A stretch of 64,000 nucleotides of DNA. Origin: CBFHSF01 sp965658445. GTDB lineage: Bacteria > Bacteroidota > Bacteroidia > Flavobacteriales > Schleiferiaceae. This document shows positions 17,381 through 26,699 of this stretch, in pieces. The position numbers were made by a program, and so were the translations under genes. Each line of letters opens with the position of its first letter. Position 1 is the stretch's first letter. The stretch is from NCBI GenBank assembly GCA_965658445.1, contig CBFHSF010000016.1, positions 1 to 64,000 of the forward strand. The letters are read 5' to 3'. A model generated the notes under the pieces. That model was given only the letters and a program-made list of their open reading frames with translations. It was not told where the DNA came from and made no database searches.

Positions 17381-18544
17381 TCAAATACCGCGCTGTTTCG
17401 CCTTCCACCATCTCTGGGGCATTTCACCCTCGAGGGCGCTTTGATAATCCGAATAGGAGCAGGGGATGAGCGTGTGTCTCTCAGAGGCTTTGTTACCAAT
17501 GGGAACTTCTATCCACCAGCGTTCTGAAAGTGGACTCTTGTAAAAGATCAAATTGTGATCGCCTTCCTCTAACAATACATTGAACTTTAGGTAGTCGTTC
17601 TTAGGCGAGAAGGGGTAGTCCCCCTTTCTCTGACTTACGCCTTCCAAGAAGTACCACATCATCTGCGCTACGAGGTGAGCTCCCTGTTTGTTGTCGTCCT
17701 GGTAAGGGTTGTATTGATAAAGACCAAAAGAAGTCACCTTATCGCTCAGCCCAACATATCGCGCAATGGCACAGGCTTCTTCTGCAGAGAAACCATTGGG
17801 GGATGAGCGTCTAGAGGTAGGGGCGTCCGGAAAGCGTATGCTCCCCATGTCAAAACTCACAATGTCCGCGTCGCGAACGATGGGTTCTACCTCTGAAATG
17901 TTGCCATGGGTCTGTCCCAATCTAGAAATCTCAAAGTTGAGTCTTTCCATAAGGGCAATTTCCTCTTGGTTCACAAAGTAGGTCTGATACCCAATGTTGG
18001 CAAAGTTGAAGAGGTTGTAAGGCTTGTTTATTATGATGTGACTGAGGTAGGATTCGTCGTGAAGGCCGTCTTCGTGTTTTCCCAAATCAAACCGGCTGTC
18101 CACAGAAACGAGATTTACGGTTTGCTCCAACTTGTCGTAGCTCCTGTAATTCGCGTACGTGAGGTCCTGGCTTCCGCCGATGATCAAGGGTATGATTTGT
18201 TTTTTGAGAAGCTCAACGCAAATCTCCTGGAGCGCAAAGTAGGTGTCCGTTATCTCTTCGCCCATGTAAACGTTGCCAAGGTCGGCAATCTCATAGTTCC
18301 ACTTGCCCGCAAAGAGCGGATATAGAAAACGCCGAATGGCATCTGGGCCTTCGGCGCTTCCGTGGTTGTACTTAGAACCTCTGTCATCCATAACCCCAAG
18401 AATGGCTACTTTGACATTTTCTAACTCAGGGATTCCTTCAATTTCTTCGTGGATTTTGAGTCTGTGAAAGAGGGATTCTGGATGCAGGGATTCTGCGCTG
18501 TCTAAAATGTTTCCTCTAACGGGGGCCAAGTAGTGACTTAACAT
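17381..18544 (-). CDS. Arginase/agmatinase-fold protein with degenerate metal site
   Basis: This 387-residue protein has the ureohydrolase fold (arginase, agmatinase, formimidoylglutamase) but not the full dimanganese site. GGDHS is replaced by GGSQD (His to Gln126), DAHxD by DSRFD (His to Arg151), and the SxDVD motif by SFDMG (Asp to Gly234). Asp149, Asp153 and Asp232 remain, so three of six usual ligands are lost. Amidino hydrolysis is therefore doubtful and a structural or regulatory role is possible. About 120 extra residues follow the fold and end in a WWKAKQRGI tail. The start lies 6 bases after the topA stop, and the T9SS porP-gldKLMN run lies downstream. No signal peptide is seen, so it is probably cytoplasmic. 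Confidence 0.82.
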   Translation of the reverse strand: MLSHYLAPVRGNILDSAESLHPESLFHRLKIHEEIEGIPELENVKVAILGVMDDRGSKYNHGSAEGPDAIRRFLYPLFAGKWNYEIADLGNVYMGEEITDTYFALQEICVELLKKQIIPLIIGGSQDLTYANYRSYDKLEQTVNLVSVDSRFDLGKHEDGLHDESYLSHIIINKPYNLFNFANIGYQTYFVNQEEIALMERLNFEISRLGQTHGNISEVEPIVRDADIVSFDMGSIRFPDAPTSRRSSPNGFSAEEACAIARYVGLSDKVTSFGLYQYNPYQDDNKQGAHLVAQMMWYFLEGVSQRKGDYPFSPKNDYLKFNVLLEEGDHNLIFYKSPLSERWWIEVPIGNKASERHTLIPCSYSDYQSALEGEMPQRWWKAKQRGI

Positions 18545-18550
18545 GGGGTT

Positions 18551-20905
18551 TTATTTGGAGGTTTTTCTAGTGCTTTTCTTTTTAGGGGTTGCTTTTCTCG
18601 TCGTCTTTCTCTTGCCCTTGCTCTTTCCTCCTTCGGCAATGATCTTCTTGCAGTCTTCTAGGCTGAGTGACTTGGGATCTACATCCTTAGGGATCTTGTA
18701 GTTGTTTCTCCCCTGTTTTATATATGGGCCAAATCTTCCGTTGAGAACCTCAATAATGGGGTCTTCAGAATCAAAAGTGGCAATAAACTTATTCTTATCC
18801 GCTTCACGCTTGGCCTCAATGAGTTCAATGGCACGAGTCAAGTTGATGGTCGCAGGATCGTCTTCTTTTTTAATGGAAGTAAATTTCTTGGCGTGAAGTA
18901 CATAAGGACCAAACCTTCCAATTCCAATTTTCACCTCGCTGTCCTCATAATCACCAAGGACTCTTGGGAATTTGAAAAGCTCCAAGGCCTCTTCCAAGGT
19001 GATGGTTCCAATTTGCTGTCCTTCCATCAAACCGGCAAATGCAGGCTTTTCTTCGTCGTCAGCTTCTCCAATCTGTACCAAGGGTCCAAAGCGGCCAATT
19101 CGGGTGTATACGTTTTTGCCCGATTTGGGGTCAACTCCTAGCAGTCTTTCTCCAGAGGCGCGATCCGCGTTTTCTGTAACTTCTTGAATGTTGGGGTGGA
19201 AGTCCTTGTAGAAAGATTCTATCATGGCATTCCAAGCCACTTGGCCTTCTGCAATCTCATCGAACTCAGATTCTACCTGAGCGGTAAAGTTGTAGTCCAA
19301 TACTCTATTAAAGTGCTCAACGAGGAAGTCGTTCACCACCATACCAATGTCTGTGGGGAAGAGTTTCCCTTTTTCGGCACCGGTTCTTTCCGTTTTGGTT
19401 TCTTCCAAAATTTCACCTCCTGTTAGAGATAAGAAGTGGTATTCTCTCATAACACCTTCTCTTACAGGTTTTTCTACATATCCTCTATTGACAATAGTGG
19501 AAATGGTAGGTGCGTAGGTAGAAGGTCTTCCAATGCCCAATTCTTCTAGTTTCTTAACCAAACTCGCTTCCGTAAATCGCGGTGGATGTTTAGAGAATCT
19601 TTGTGTGGCGTTAATGGAGCCCGGAGAAAGAGCTTCACCAGCTTCTAATGCGGGCAATGCATTTTTCTCTTCGATTTCTTCTTCATCGGTTCCTTCTAAG
19701 TATACCTTGAGGAAACCGTCAAATACGATAACTTCACCTTTGGCAACAAAGTGATGCTCGCCAAGGTTGGGCCCTGAGATGGTAGCGGTCGTGTGCTCCA
19801 ATTTGGCTTGTGCCATTTGAGAGGCAATGGTTCGCTTCCAAATAAGGTCGTACAATCTCTGTTGATTTCTATCGGCTCCCGCTTCATGTCTGTCCATGTA
19901 AGTAGGGCGAATGGCCTCGTGAGCTTCCTGCGCACCTTTGTTCTTGGTGCTAAAGTTTCTGACCTTGGAGTAATTTTCTCCGTATTGAGATATGATTTCG
20001 TCCTTGGCTGTATTGATGGCTAAGCCAGAGAGATTCACACTGTCCGTTCTCATATAAGTGATCAAACCCGCTTCGTATAGGCGCTGTGCCAAAGACATGG
20101 TTTGAGATACTGAGAACCCTAATTTTCTAGACGCTTCTTGTTGCAGGGTAGATGTGGTAAATGGAGCTGCAGGATTTCTGGTTCCCGGTCTCTTGTCTAC
20201 CTTATTAATAGAGAAGTCGTTTGTCTTACATTTTTCAAGGAAGGCCAACGCCTCTTCTTTAGACTCAAATCTGTGGTTGAGTTCTGCGTTGAACTTTTTG
20301 CCATTTTCCTTCACGAAGGTTCCCACTACACGGTAGGTGGCCTTGCTGGTGAAGTTTTGAATTTCTCTTTCGCGTTCTACAATCAGTCGCACGGCAACAG
20401 ATTGTACGCGACCGGCAGATAGACCCGGCTTAATTTTTTTCCAAAGTACGGGCGAGAGTTCAAAACCCACCAATCGGTCGAGTACGCGACGCGCTTGTTG
20501 TGCGTCTACCAAGTTTTGGTTTACTCTGCGCGGGTTTTCTACCGCTTTTAAGATGGCGGGTTTTGTAATCTCGTGAAAGACAATTCTATGGGTGGTTGCC
20601 ACGTCTAGTCCCAAGGTCTCCGCAAGGTGCCATGCGATGGCTTCTCCTTCGCGGTCCTCATCCGAAGCCAACCAAACTTGATCAGAGCTTTTAACGAGTT
20701 TCTTGAGTTTGGAAACGACATCTTTCTTTTCGGAGGGAACCTCGTATATAGGGGTGAATTGGTTTTCTACCTGAACTCCCATATCCTTGGAAACCAGGTC
20801 ACGTATGTGCCCAAAACTACTCTCAACGACAAAGTCTTTTCCTAAAAACTTTTCGATGGTTTTCGCCTTGGCGGGTGACTCGACGATGACTAAATTCTTG
20901 CCCAT
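18551..20905 (-). CDS. topA: DNA topoisomerase I (type IA)
   Basis: This 784-residue enzyme relaxes negative supercoils. The N-terminal Toprim domain shows VIVESPAKAKTIEK and the acidic WLASDEDREGEAIAWH motif; the active-site tyrosine is Tyr284 in ITYMRTDSVN. The C-terminal ~200 residues carry repeated modules with the pattern IGRFGPLVQ, IGRFGPYVLH and LNGRFGPYIKQG, and then a Lys/Arg/Thr-rich tail (about residues 760-784) that should bind DNA nonspecifically. No cysteine-type zinc fingers are present, as in other Bacteroidota TopA. The arginase-fold gene follows 6 bases downstream. Confidence 0.97.
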   Translation of the reverse strand: MGKNLVIVESPAKAKTIEKFLGKDFVVESSFGHIRDLVSKDMGVQVENQFTPIYEVPSEKKDVVSKLKKLVKSSDQVWLASDEDREGEAIAWHLAETLGLDVATTHRIVFHEITKPAILKAVENPRRVNQNLVDAQQARRVLDRLVGFELSPVLWKKIKPGLSAGRVQSVAVRLIVEREREIQNFTSKATYRVVGTFVKENGKKFNAELNHRFESKEEALAFLEKCKTNDFSINKVDKRPGTRNPAAPFTTSTLQQEASRKLGFSVSQTMSLAQRLYEAGLITYMRTDSVNLSGLAINTAKDEIISQYGENYSKVRNFSTKNKGAQEAHEAIRPTYMDRHEAGADRNQQRLYDLIWKRTIASQMAQAKLEHTTATISGPNLGEHHFVAKGEVIVFDGFLKVYLEGTDEEEIEEKNALPALEAGEALSPGSINATQRFSKHPPRFTEASLVKKLEELGIGRPSTYAPTISTIVNRGYVEKPVREGVMREYHFLSLTGGEILEETKTERTGAEKGKLFPTDIGMVVNDFLVEHFNRVLDYNFTAQVESEFDEIAEGQVAWNAMIESFYKDFHPNIQEVTENADRASGERLLGVDPKSGKNVYTRIGRFGPLVQIGEADDEEKPAFAGLMEGQQIGTITLEEALELFKFPRVLGDYEDSEVKIGIGRFGPYVLHAKKFTSIKKEDDPATINLTRAIELIEAKREADKNKFIATFDSEDPIIEVLNGRFGPYIKQGRNNYKIPKDVDPKSLSLEDCKKIIAEGGKSKGKRKTTRKATPKKKSTRKTSK

Positions 20906-21065
20906 ACAATTACTTTTCTATACTGGTTTCAACCTGCAAAGTAAACGAAATGTTTTTCAAAGTGAGGGAAAAATCCTCAAGAGGCATTGGGATTATATGT
21001 TATTTAATTATCAATATCCATAAAATTGAGGGCTGACAAACTGTCACTAAAAAGGCATTTTTTAA

Positions 21066-21073
21066 TACCTTTG
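21066..21073 (+). promoter_or_regulatory. -7 element for the miaB-to-groEL gene run
   Basis: TACCTTTG followed by CACC is a typical Bacteroidota -7 element. It lies 27 bases upstream of the miaB ATG at 21101, in the 195-base gap between the divergent topA and miaB genes. No good -33 element is visible. Confidence 0.55.
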
Positions 21074-21100
21074 CACCGCTAACACAGAAATGAATATTCC

Positions 21101-22543
21101 ATGAGTGGAAAGACGGAGGATATATTAGTAGACAGACAAGGCGAAGTCCTTGAAATGGCGGCTGACTTTAGAGCTTCTAAAAAACTATACATAGAGAGCT
21201 ACGGATGTCAGATGAATTTTTCTGACTCAGAAATCGTAGCCAGTATCTTGGCGACCGAAGGGTACTCAACTACCCGCGACATGGACGAGGCGGATCTCGT
21301 TCTTCTGAACACGTGTTCAATTCGAGAAAAAGCGGAACAAACCGTAAGAAATCGTCTGAATACGTTTCACAAGGTCAAAAGAGAAAACCCCGAATTAAAA
21401 ATCGGCGTGCTAGGTTGTATGGCCGAGCGCGTAAAGAGCAAGTTGTTGGATGAGGAAAAACTCGTTGACCTGGTAGTAGGTCCTGATGCCTATAGAGACC
21501 TTCCCAACTTGCTGAAAGAAATTGACGGCGGAAGAAAGGCAGTAAACGTTATCCTTTCTAAAGAGGAGACGTACGACAACATCGAGCCCGTGAGATTGGG
21601 CGGAAATGGAATTACGGCCTTTGTTTCCATTACCAGAGGATGTGATAACATGTGTACGTTCTGTGTAGTGCCTTTTACTAGAGGTAGAGAGCGTTCCAGA
21701 AATCCAGAGACCATCGTTCAAGAGGTCATTGAATTGGCGGAAAAAGGGTACAAGGAAGTAACCCTTCTCGGTCAAAACGTGGACAGTTACTTGTGGTATG
21801 GAGGAGGACTTAAAAAAGATTTCGACAAAGCTTCTGATGCCGCTAAGGCATCGGCACTTCACTTTGGTGGATTGCTCAACAAAGTTGCTGAGGCGGTGCC
21901 CAATATGAGAATCCGCTTCTCTACGTCTAATCCTCAGGATATGTCTGACGAGGTACTTCACGCCATCGCCAACAATAAAAATGTGTGTAATTACATTCAC
22001 CTTCCGGTTCAGTCAGGTTCCTCGAGAATTTTGGAGTTGATGAACCGAGGGCACAACCGCGAGGAGTACTTTGCATTGATAGATCGCATTCGCAAAATCA
22101 TTCCCGACTGTGGAATTAGCCATGATTTGATTGCAGGTTTCCCCACGGAGACTGAAGAAGATCATCAGGATACGTTGTCTTTGATGGATTACGTGCAGTA
22201 TGACTTTGGATACATGTTCTTCTACTCAGAACGTCCCAATACCTATGCGGCACGCAAGATGGAAGACGATATTCCGTTAGAAGTCAAAAAGAGAAGACTC
22301 AATGAAATCATTGACAAGCAACAAGCACATTCTTTGATCAGAAACCAACAGCACGTTGGCAAGGTGGAAGAAATCCTGGTAGAAGGGGTTTCTAAGCGTT
22401 CCGATGAGCATTTGTTTGGAAGAAATACACAGAACACCGTTGTGGTTTTCCCTCGAGAAAACTTCAAGCCCGGAGATTTTGTCAATGTTAAGATTGAATC
22501 GTGTACTGCGGCAACCCTTTTGGGAACAGCCGTTGAACAGTAA
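21101..22543 (+). CDS. miaB: tRNA-2-methylthio-N6-dimethylallyladenosine synthase MiaB
   Basis: This 480-residue radical SAM methylthiotransferase modifies i6A37 in tRNAs that read UNN codons. The N-terminal UPF0004 domain has the cluster-binding cysteines in YGCQMN, NTCSIRE and LGCMAER; the radical SAM motif is RGCDNMCTFCVVPFTRGRERSR, with the CxxxCxxC triad; the C-terminal ~70 residues form a TRAM domain. It begins the plus-strand run that continues to groEL. The start at 21101 is the first ATG in frame after the -7 element. Confidence 0.96.
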   Translation: MSGKTEDILVDRQGEVLEMAADFRASKKLYIESYGCQMNFSDSEIVASILATEGYSTTRDMDEADLVLLNTCSIREKAEQTVRNRLNTFHKVKRENPELKIGVLGCMAERVKSKLLDEEKLVDLVVGPDAYRDLPNLLKEIDGGRKAVNVILSKEETYDNIEPVRLGGNGITAFVSITRGCDNMCTFCVVPFTRGRERSRNPETIVQEVIELAEKGYKEVTLLGQNVDSYLWYGGGLKKDFDKASDAAKASALHFGGLLNKVAEAVPNMRIRFSTSNPQDMSDEVLHAIANNKNVCNYIHLPVQSGSSRILELMNRGHNREEYFALIDRIRKIIPDCGISHDLIAGFPTETEEDHQDTLSLMDYVQYDFGYMFFYSERPNTYAARKMEDDIPLEVKKRRLNEIIDKQQAHSLIRNQQHVGKVEEILVEGVSKRSDEHLFGRNTQNTVVVFPRENFKPGDFVNVKIESCTAATLLGTAVEQ

Positions 22544-22615
22544 ACTTAGGATGAAAAAAGAAGGAATCTAAATTCAGAATACAAACCCACCGCAAACCCT
22601 ACTTAAAATCCTTTC

Positions 22616-23041
22616 ATGAAGCAGATAACCACCATACTACTTTTGATTTTCTTGTCTACCTCGGCCTTGAGCCAGGAGACTAAATTTGTGTCGCCTAAGC
22701 CGGATTCAACCATTTACGACAATGAGTTGTCTTTCTACGTTCTAAGCGAGCAAATGAGGAAATATGGAGAAATTGAAATCTGTATTTTTTCGGACCGCAA
22801 GAACATGTGCGTAGGAAATTTGATGACGTCTTTTGAGATATTCATCTACGACGCCAACAACAAGGTCATCGCCAAGTCCATTTGGTTGGGCATGAAGATG
22901 AAATTGAAGTTCAAGAAGAAATACCCGAATGCCGACTACTTAGAGATCCGAGCGGTTAAGCCCTTTGTGGTGAACAAATCGACCGGAAATCGAATTTATC
23001 AAGACGAGCCCATAACGCTCACTTATTCTTTGAGAAAATGA
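22616..23041 (+). CDS. Secreted hypothetical protein upstream of the sigma-54 activator
   Basis: I do not recognise this 141-residue protein. It has a signal peptide (MKQITTILLLIFLSTSALSQ) and a basic, beta-rich mature part with two cysteines in the segment EICIFSDRKNMC. It lacks a lipobox and transmembrane helices. Its stop codon overlaps the ATG of the sigma-54 activator gene as ATGA, so the two are probably translationally coupled. A periplasmic sensor or partner role is conceivable, but the activator is cytoplasmic, so no direct contact is implied. It lies 72 bases after miaB. Confidence 0.75.
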   Translation: MKQITTILLLIFLSTSALSQETKFVSPKPDSTIYDNELSFYVLSEQMRKYGEIEICIFSDRKNMCVGNLMTSFEIFIYDANNKVIAKSIWLGMKMKLKFKKKYPNADYLEIRAVKPFVVNKSTGNRIYQDEPITLTYSLRK

Positions 23042-24300
23042 ATGTAAGAGAGGTCAAACAACGCTTCAGTATTATTGGGAATTCTCCCTTGCTAGACCGC
23101 GCATTAGAAAAAGCCATACAAGTGGCTCCTACCGATATTTCGGTTTTGGTTTCTGGTGAAAGTGGTGTGGGAAAAGAGAACATTCCCAAAATCATCCATC
23201 AATTGTCTCACCGCAAGCACGGGCCCTATGTGGCCGTAAACTGTGGTGCCATTCCAGAAGGAACGATTGACTCGGAGTTGTTTGGTCACGAAAAAGGCGC
23301 CTTCACAGGAGCTACAGGAGCGCGCAAGGGATATTTTGAAGAAGCCGATGGCGGAACCATCTTCTTGGACGAGGTAGGGGAGTTGCCCCATTCTACCCAA
23401 GTGCGATTGTTGCGCGTTTTGGAAACGGGAGAGTACATTAAAGTAGGATCCTCCAAACCTCAAAAAACCAACGTAAGAGTTGTAGGAGCCACCAACGTCA
23501 ACATGATGGAGGCCATAGAAAAGAACAAGTTCAGAGAGGATTTGTACTACCGACTCAACACCGTAGAAATTCAACTCCCTCCGCTGAGAGAACGCGCGGA
23601 TGACATTCACCTTCTCTTTAGAAAATTCGCAGCGGACTTTGGAGAGAAATACCACTTGCCCACCATACGACTCACTCCCGATGCCGTGGATGTATTGGAA
23701 TCGTTCCGATGGCCGGGTAACATCCGTCAATTGAGAAACCTTGCGGAGCAAGTAAGCGTTATTGAAACCGAAAGAGAAATCAGTTCGCAAAAACTCTTGA
23801 CTTATTTGCCTGACTTGGGCCGTTCTAATGTACCGGCTATTTACAAGGAGGGAGGACAGAAATCTTCAGATTCTGGTGACTTCGGCACCGAAAGAGAAAT
23901 TCTCTACAAGGTTCTCTTTGATATGAAGAAGGACTTGAACAACCTCAGAGAGTTGGTAGGCCAGATGCTTAGCAACAAGGATTTGGAAAGTGTAATCGCA
24001 GAGAATCCACAATTGGTCAAGAGCGTTTACGCTGGAGAAAGCAACGTAGCCTCAACGCCAGCAGCCACTTCTGAACCCGAGGCCATTGTTCCCATTATTG
24101 AGCCCAAAAAGGAGTATATTTCAGACATCTATCACGAACCCGAACCCGTTGAGGAAGAAAACCTCAGTCTTCAGGACAAGGAGATAGAGATGATCCGCAA
24201 GGCCTTGGAAAGAAATCGCGGCAAGCGCAAGAACGCCGCTGATGAACTAGGTATTTCGGAACGCACTTTGTATAGAAAAATAAAACAGTACGACCTTTAG
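23038..24300 (+). CDS. Sigma-54-interacting AAA+ transcription activator
   Basis: This 420-residue bacterial enhancer-binding protein has no N-terminal receiver or sensor domain. The AAA+ domain (about residues 10-240) shows Walker A GESGVGKE (40-47), the sigma-54 contact loop GAFTGA (87-92), Walker B GGTIFLDE (about 105-112) and the REDLYYRL arginine-finger region. A long low-complexity linker (about 255-385) precedes a Fis-type helix-turn-helix at the C-terminus (GKRKNAADELGISERTLYRKIKQ). In the family, ATP hydrolysis remodels RNA polymerase-sigma-54 at GG/GC promoters. Without a sensor domain it may be controlled by a partner protein, by expression level, or may be constitutively active. 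Sigma-54 itself is not encoded here. Confidence 0.92.
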   Translation: MNVREVKQRFSIIGNSPLLDRALEKAIQVAPTDISVLVSGESGVGKENIPKIIHQLSHRKHGPYVAVNCGAIPEGTIDSELFGHEKGAFTGATGARKGYFEEADGGTIFLDEVGELPHSTQVRLLRVLETGEYIKVGSSKPQKTNVRVVGATNVNMMEAIEKNKFREDLYYRLNTVEIQLPPLRERADDIHLLFRKFAADFGEKYHLPTIRLTPDAVDVLESFRWPGNIRQLRNLAEQVSVIETEREISSQKLLTYLPDLGRSNVPAIYKEGGQKSSDSGDFGTEREILYKVLFDMKKDLNNLRELVGQMLSNKDLESVIAENPQLVKSVYAGESNVASTPAATSEPEAIVPIIEPKKEYISDIYHEPEPVEEENLSLQDKEIEMIRKALERNRGKRKNAADELGISERTLYRKIKQYDL

Positions 24301-24360
24301 ATTGCCCTTTGTCGGTAACTCTTTTGAGAAGTAATAAAACGTATTACGCCCTACATCACC

Positions 24361-24858
24361 ATGAAGAAATTCCTCTCGGTTTTATTTGCCAGTGTAATCA
24401 TTGCCGCGTGTACCGGAGGCTATTCATTTACCGGTGGAGACGTTGGAGGCGCCAAAACTATCACCATCAAGCAGTTTCCCAATTACGCCCCCTTAATCAA
24501 TCCCACCTTGAGTCAAGAGTTTACTGAGGGATTGAGAGATATCTTTATCAATCGTACTGATTTGGTAGCCGAATCCGATGGAGGCGATTTGATTTTTGAA
24601 GGGTCCATTCAAGATTACAGAATTCAGTATATTTCAGCTCAGGCAAATGAGACCTCGGCCCAAAACCGATTGACCATTACTGTGAACGTGGTCTTTACCA
24701 ACCAGCTCGAGCCCGACAAGAGTTTCGAATCCAAGTTCTCGCGATTTAAGGACTACGATTCGGACCAGTCGCTTTCTGAAGTGGAAGCCAGCTTGGTTTC
24801 TGAAATGGTTGAGGAATTGGCGGAAGACATATTTAATAAATCGGTAGTAAACTGGTAA
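24361..24858 (+). CDS. lptE: LptE family lipopolysaccharide-assembly lipoprotein
   Basis: This 165-residue lipoprotein has a lipobox ending at Cys17 (IIAACTGG) and the short GYSFTGG start typical of the Bacteroidota LptE family, which plugs the LptD barrel at the outer membrane. A conserved LSQEFTEGLRDIFINRTDL helix and an FEGSIQDYRI strand follow. It lies 60 bases after the sigma-54 activator gene and 3 bases before the TPR protein gene. The order miaB, activator, lptE, TPR protein, secG recalls the layout I associate with other Flavobacteriia; I have not compared genomes. Confidence 0.88.
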   Translation: MKKFLSVLFASVIIAACTGGYSFTGGDVGGAKTITIKQFPNYAPLINPTLSQEFTEGLRDIFINRTDLVAESDGGDLIFEGSIQDYRIQYISAQANETSAQNRLTITVNVVFTNQLEPDKSFESKFSRFKDYDSDQSLSEVEASLVSEMVEELAEDIFNKSVVNW

Positions 24859-24861
24859 TCC

Positions 24862-26238
24862 TTGACAAAAGACCAACTCGTTCGGTTACTTAGAGATCCT
24901 TCTCAGATTGATGAGCAAGATTTTGTGGGCTTGGAAAAGCTCCACGCCGAGTTTCCGTACGCCTATCCCTTGTCATTGTTAAAGTTGCTACACCTCAAGG
25001 CTCAGGATTCCTACATGTATCAATCGGCCTTGAGTCAAACCGCTCTTCTGTCTCCCGACAGAGAAAAGTTGTGGAAATGGGTGGAGGGAGAAGATTCTGA
25101 AGTGTCCATTGAGAACGCCGCAGAAAAATCTGCCGTACAGAATAGTAAATCTGTGGATAGACCCATTGTTGGACCAACACCTGTACCAACTCCTGAACCC
25201 TCTCCCGAACCTGACTTGACGTCGGTTTCGGAATCAACTAATGAGGCGATTCAAGAACCCGTTTTAGAGACCAACACAGAAGCAGAAATTCCCCAAGATG
25301 AGGTTACAGAGGAAATCGATACCGCACCTGTAGTTGAAGCTCCAACAACCGAACCGGCAAAGCCTTTGGATGACACACCACCAAAGAAACTGGGAGACGA
25401 TCTGAGCCACCTACCCGAAAAAGTACGTGCTGTTATTGAACGGTCAAGATCCATTCAGAGAAAAATCCATGATGCGGAAGAAATAGAACCGAAAGTTTCT
25501 GAGGAAGAAACTCCTGACATTGGTGTAGAGGAGGTTGAGGTGACAACTCTAGAGTCTCCACCAAGCAATGCTGCCGATGAGGTAGGATTGGAAATTTTAG
25601 AGGAAGAAGCGGAATTCTTGTCTTTCACTCCACAGGAGAGTGTTCAATCGACAGAAGGACGTGAAGAGGAAAACGAAGAAGGAGAGGAAGAAAGAGAAGA
25701 GGAAACTATTGAGGCTGTAGAAAAGGAATTGGAAAATACGCCCTCTTCGGAAGCTCAACCCATAGAGGTCACAGATGCCGATGGCAAACACAGTTTCTCC
25801 GTTTGGTTGCAGATGACCAAGGGAGAAGATGTTCAAGAAATTGAAGAGGCAGCCGAAGACCAAGACCAAAAACAATATCTCAGTGAGGATTTGGGTGATA
25901 AAACGGTAGAGAACACCGAAAGTCAAGAAAAAGAGAAGTTAGCAAGTCCGGAACCAAAAACCTTGGATGAAAAAATGGAACTCATTGATCAGTTCATCCG
26001 CAAGCCACCTCGCTTTAAGCCCAACAAAAAGAATCAGAATACATTAGATATGTCTAAGATTTCTGAGCAAAGTGATTCTTCTATTATCACCGAAACACTA
26101 GCTCAGGTCTACAGACAACAAAAACATTATGACAAAGCCATTGAGGCTTATGAAATTCTTCGTTTGAAATATCCCGAAAAAAGTGGTTTATTTGCAGACC
26201 GAATTTTAGAAATCAAGAAGTTAAAAGAAAATAAATAG
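24862..26238 (+). CDS. Large acidic protein with C-terminal TPR-like segment
   Basis: This 458-residue protein starts at TTG (24862), 3 bases after the lptE stop; the next ATG is more than 50 codons inside, after a conserved-looking helical N-terminus (KDQLVRLLRDPSQIDEQDF), so TTG is the likely start. The middle (about residues 80-360) is low-complexity, rich in Glu, Pro, Thr and Val, and probably disordered. The last ~60 residues (ETLAQVYRQQKHYDKAIEAY and LRLKYPEKSGLFADRI) resemble one tetratricopeptide repeat. There is no signal peptide, so it is probably cytoplasmic. The function is unknown. It ends 6 bases before secG. Confidence 0.8.
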   Translation: MTKDQLVRLLRDPSQIDEQDFVGLEKLHAEFPYAYPLSLLKLLHLKAQDSYMYQSALSQTALLSPDREKLWKWVEGEDSEVSIENAAEKSAVQNSKSVDRPIVGPTPVPTPEPSPEPDLTSVSESTNEAIQEPVLETNTEAEIPQDEVTEEIDTAPVVEAPTTEPAKPLDDTPPKKLGDDLSHLPEKVRAVIERSRSIQRKIHDAEEIEPKVSEEETPDIGVEEVEVTTLESPPSNAADEVGLEILEEEAEFLSFTPQESVQSTEGREEENEEGEEEREEETIEAVEKELENTPSSEAQPIEVTDADGKHSFSVWLQMTKGEDVQEIEEAAEDQDQKQYLSEDLGDKTVENTESQEKEKLASPEPKTLDEKMELIDQFIRKPPRFKPNKKNQNTLDMSKISEQSDSSIITETLAQVYRQQKHYDKAIEAYEILRLKYPEKSGLFADRILEIKKLKENK

Positions 26239-26244
26239 ACAATC

Positions 26245-26616
26245 ATGGCATTATTGATCTCCATACTACTCATCGTTACCTGCCTTTTGTTGGTATTGGT
26301 TATTCTAGTACAAAACCCCAAAGGAGGTGGTTTGAGCTCTACATTTGGTGGAGGAAACGCTCAAATGTTGGGTGGAGTTAAAAAGACGAATGACTTTTTG
26401 GACAGAGCCACTTGGACTCTAGCCATTGTTTTGGTGTCTTTGGTTTTGGTTATCAACATTGGAGGAACGCAAGCTCCTCAAGCAATCAGCGATGACTCTG
26501 CCATTAACGACCAATTGGAAAACGTAAGTACTCCAGTAACTCCTATTTCTACGCCTGCACAAAACCAAGACTTGAACCAAGACTTGGGAAGTGAGTTGGA
26601 CGAAACAGAAGAGTAG
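26245..26616 (+). CDS. secG: SecG, preprotein translocase subunit
   Basis: This 123-residue protein has the SecG plan: a transmembrane helix at about residues 1-24, the motif LVQNPKGGGLSSTFGGGNAQMLGG, a second helix at about 55-75, then an acidic and Gln/Asn-rich tail. SecG binds SecYE and improves export through the inner membrane. The tail (about 45 residues) is longer than in E. coli SecG. It is the last gene before the terminator at 26670. Confidence 0.93.
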   Translation: MALLISILLIVTCLLLVLVILVQNPKGGGLSSTFGGGNAQMLGGVKKTNDFLDRATWTLAIVLVSLVLVINIGGTQAPQAISDDSAINDQLENVSTPVTPISTPAQNQDLNQDLGSELDETEE

Positions 26617-26669
26617 TCAACAGCCGTCTGAAGTCCTTGGCTTTTAAGACACACTGAAAAAATATCAGA

Positions 26670-26699
26670 AAACCCTGTCAGTCTTGGCAGGGTTTTTTT
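26670..26699 (+). terminator. Terminator after secG
   Basis: The arms AAACCCTGTC and GGCAGGGTTT (one G-T pair) are followed by seven T residues. It ends the miaB-to-secG transcript before groES. Confidence 0.88.

Noticed and set aside
25597..25926. Minus-strand frame rich in Phe and Leu
   Set aside because: It is the antisense of the Glu-rich region of the acidic TPR protein.
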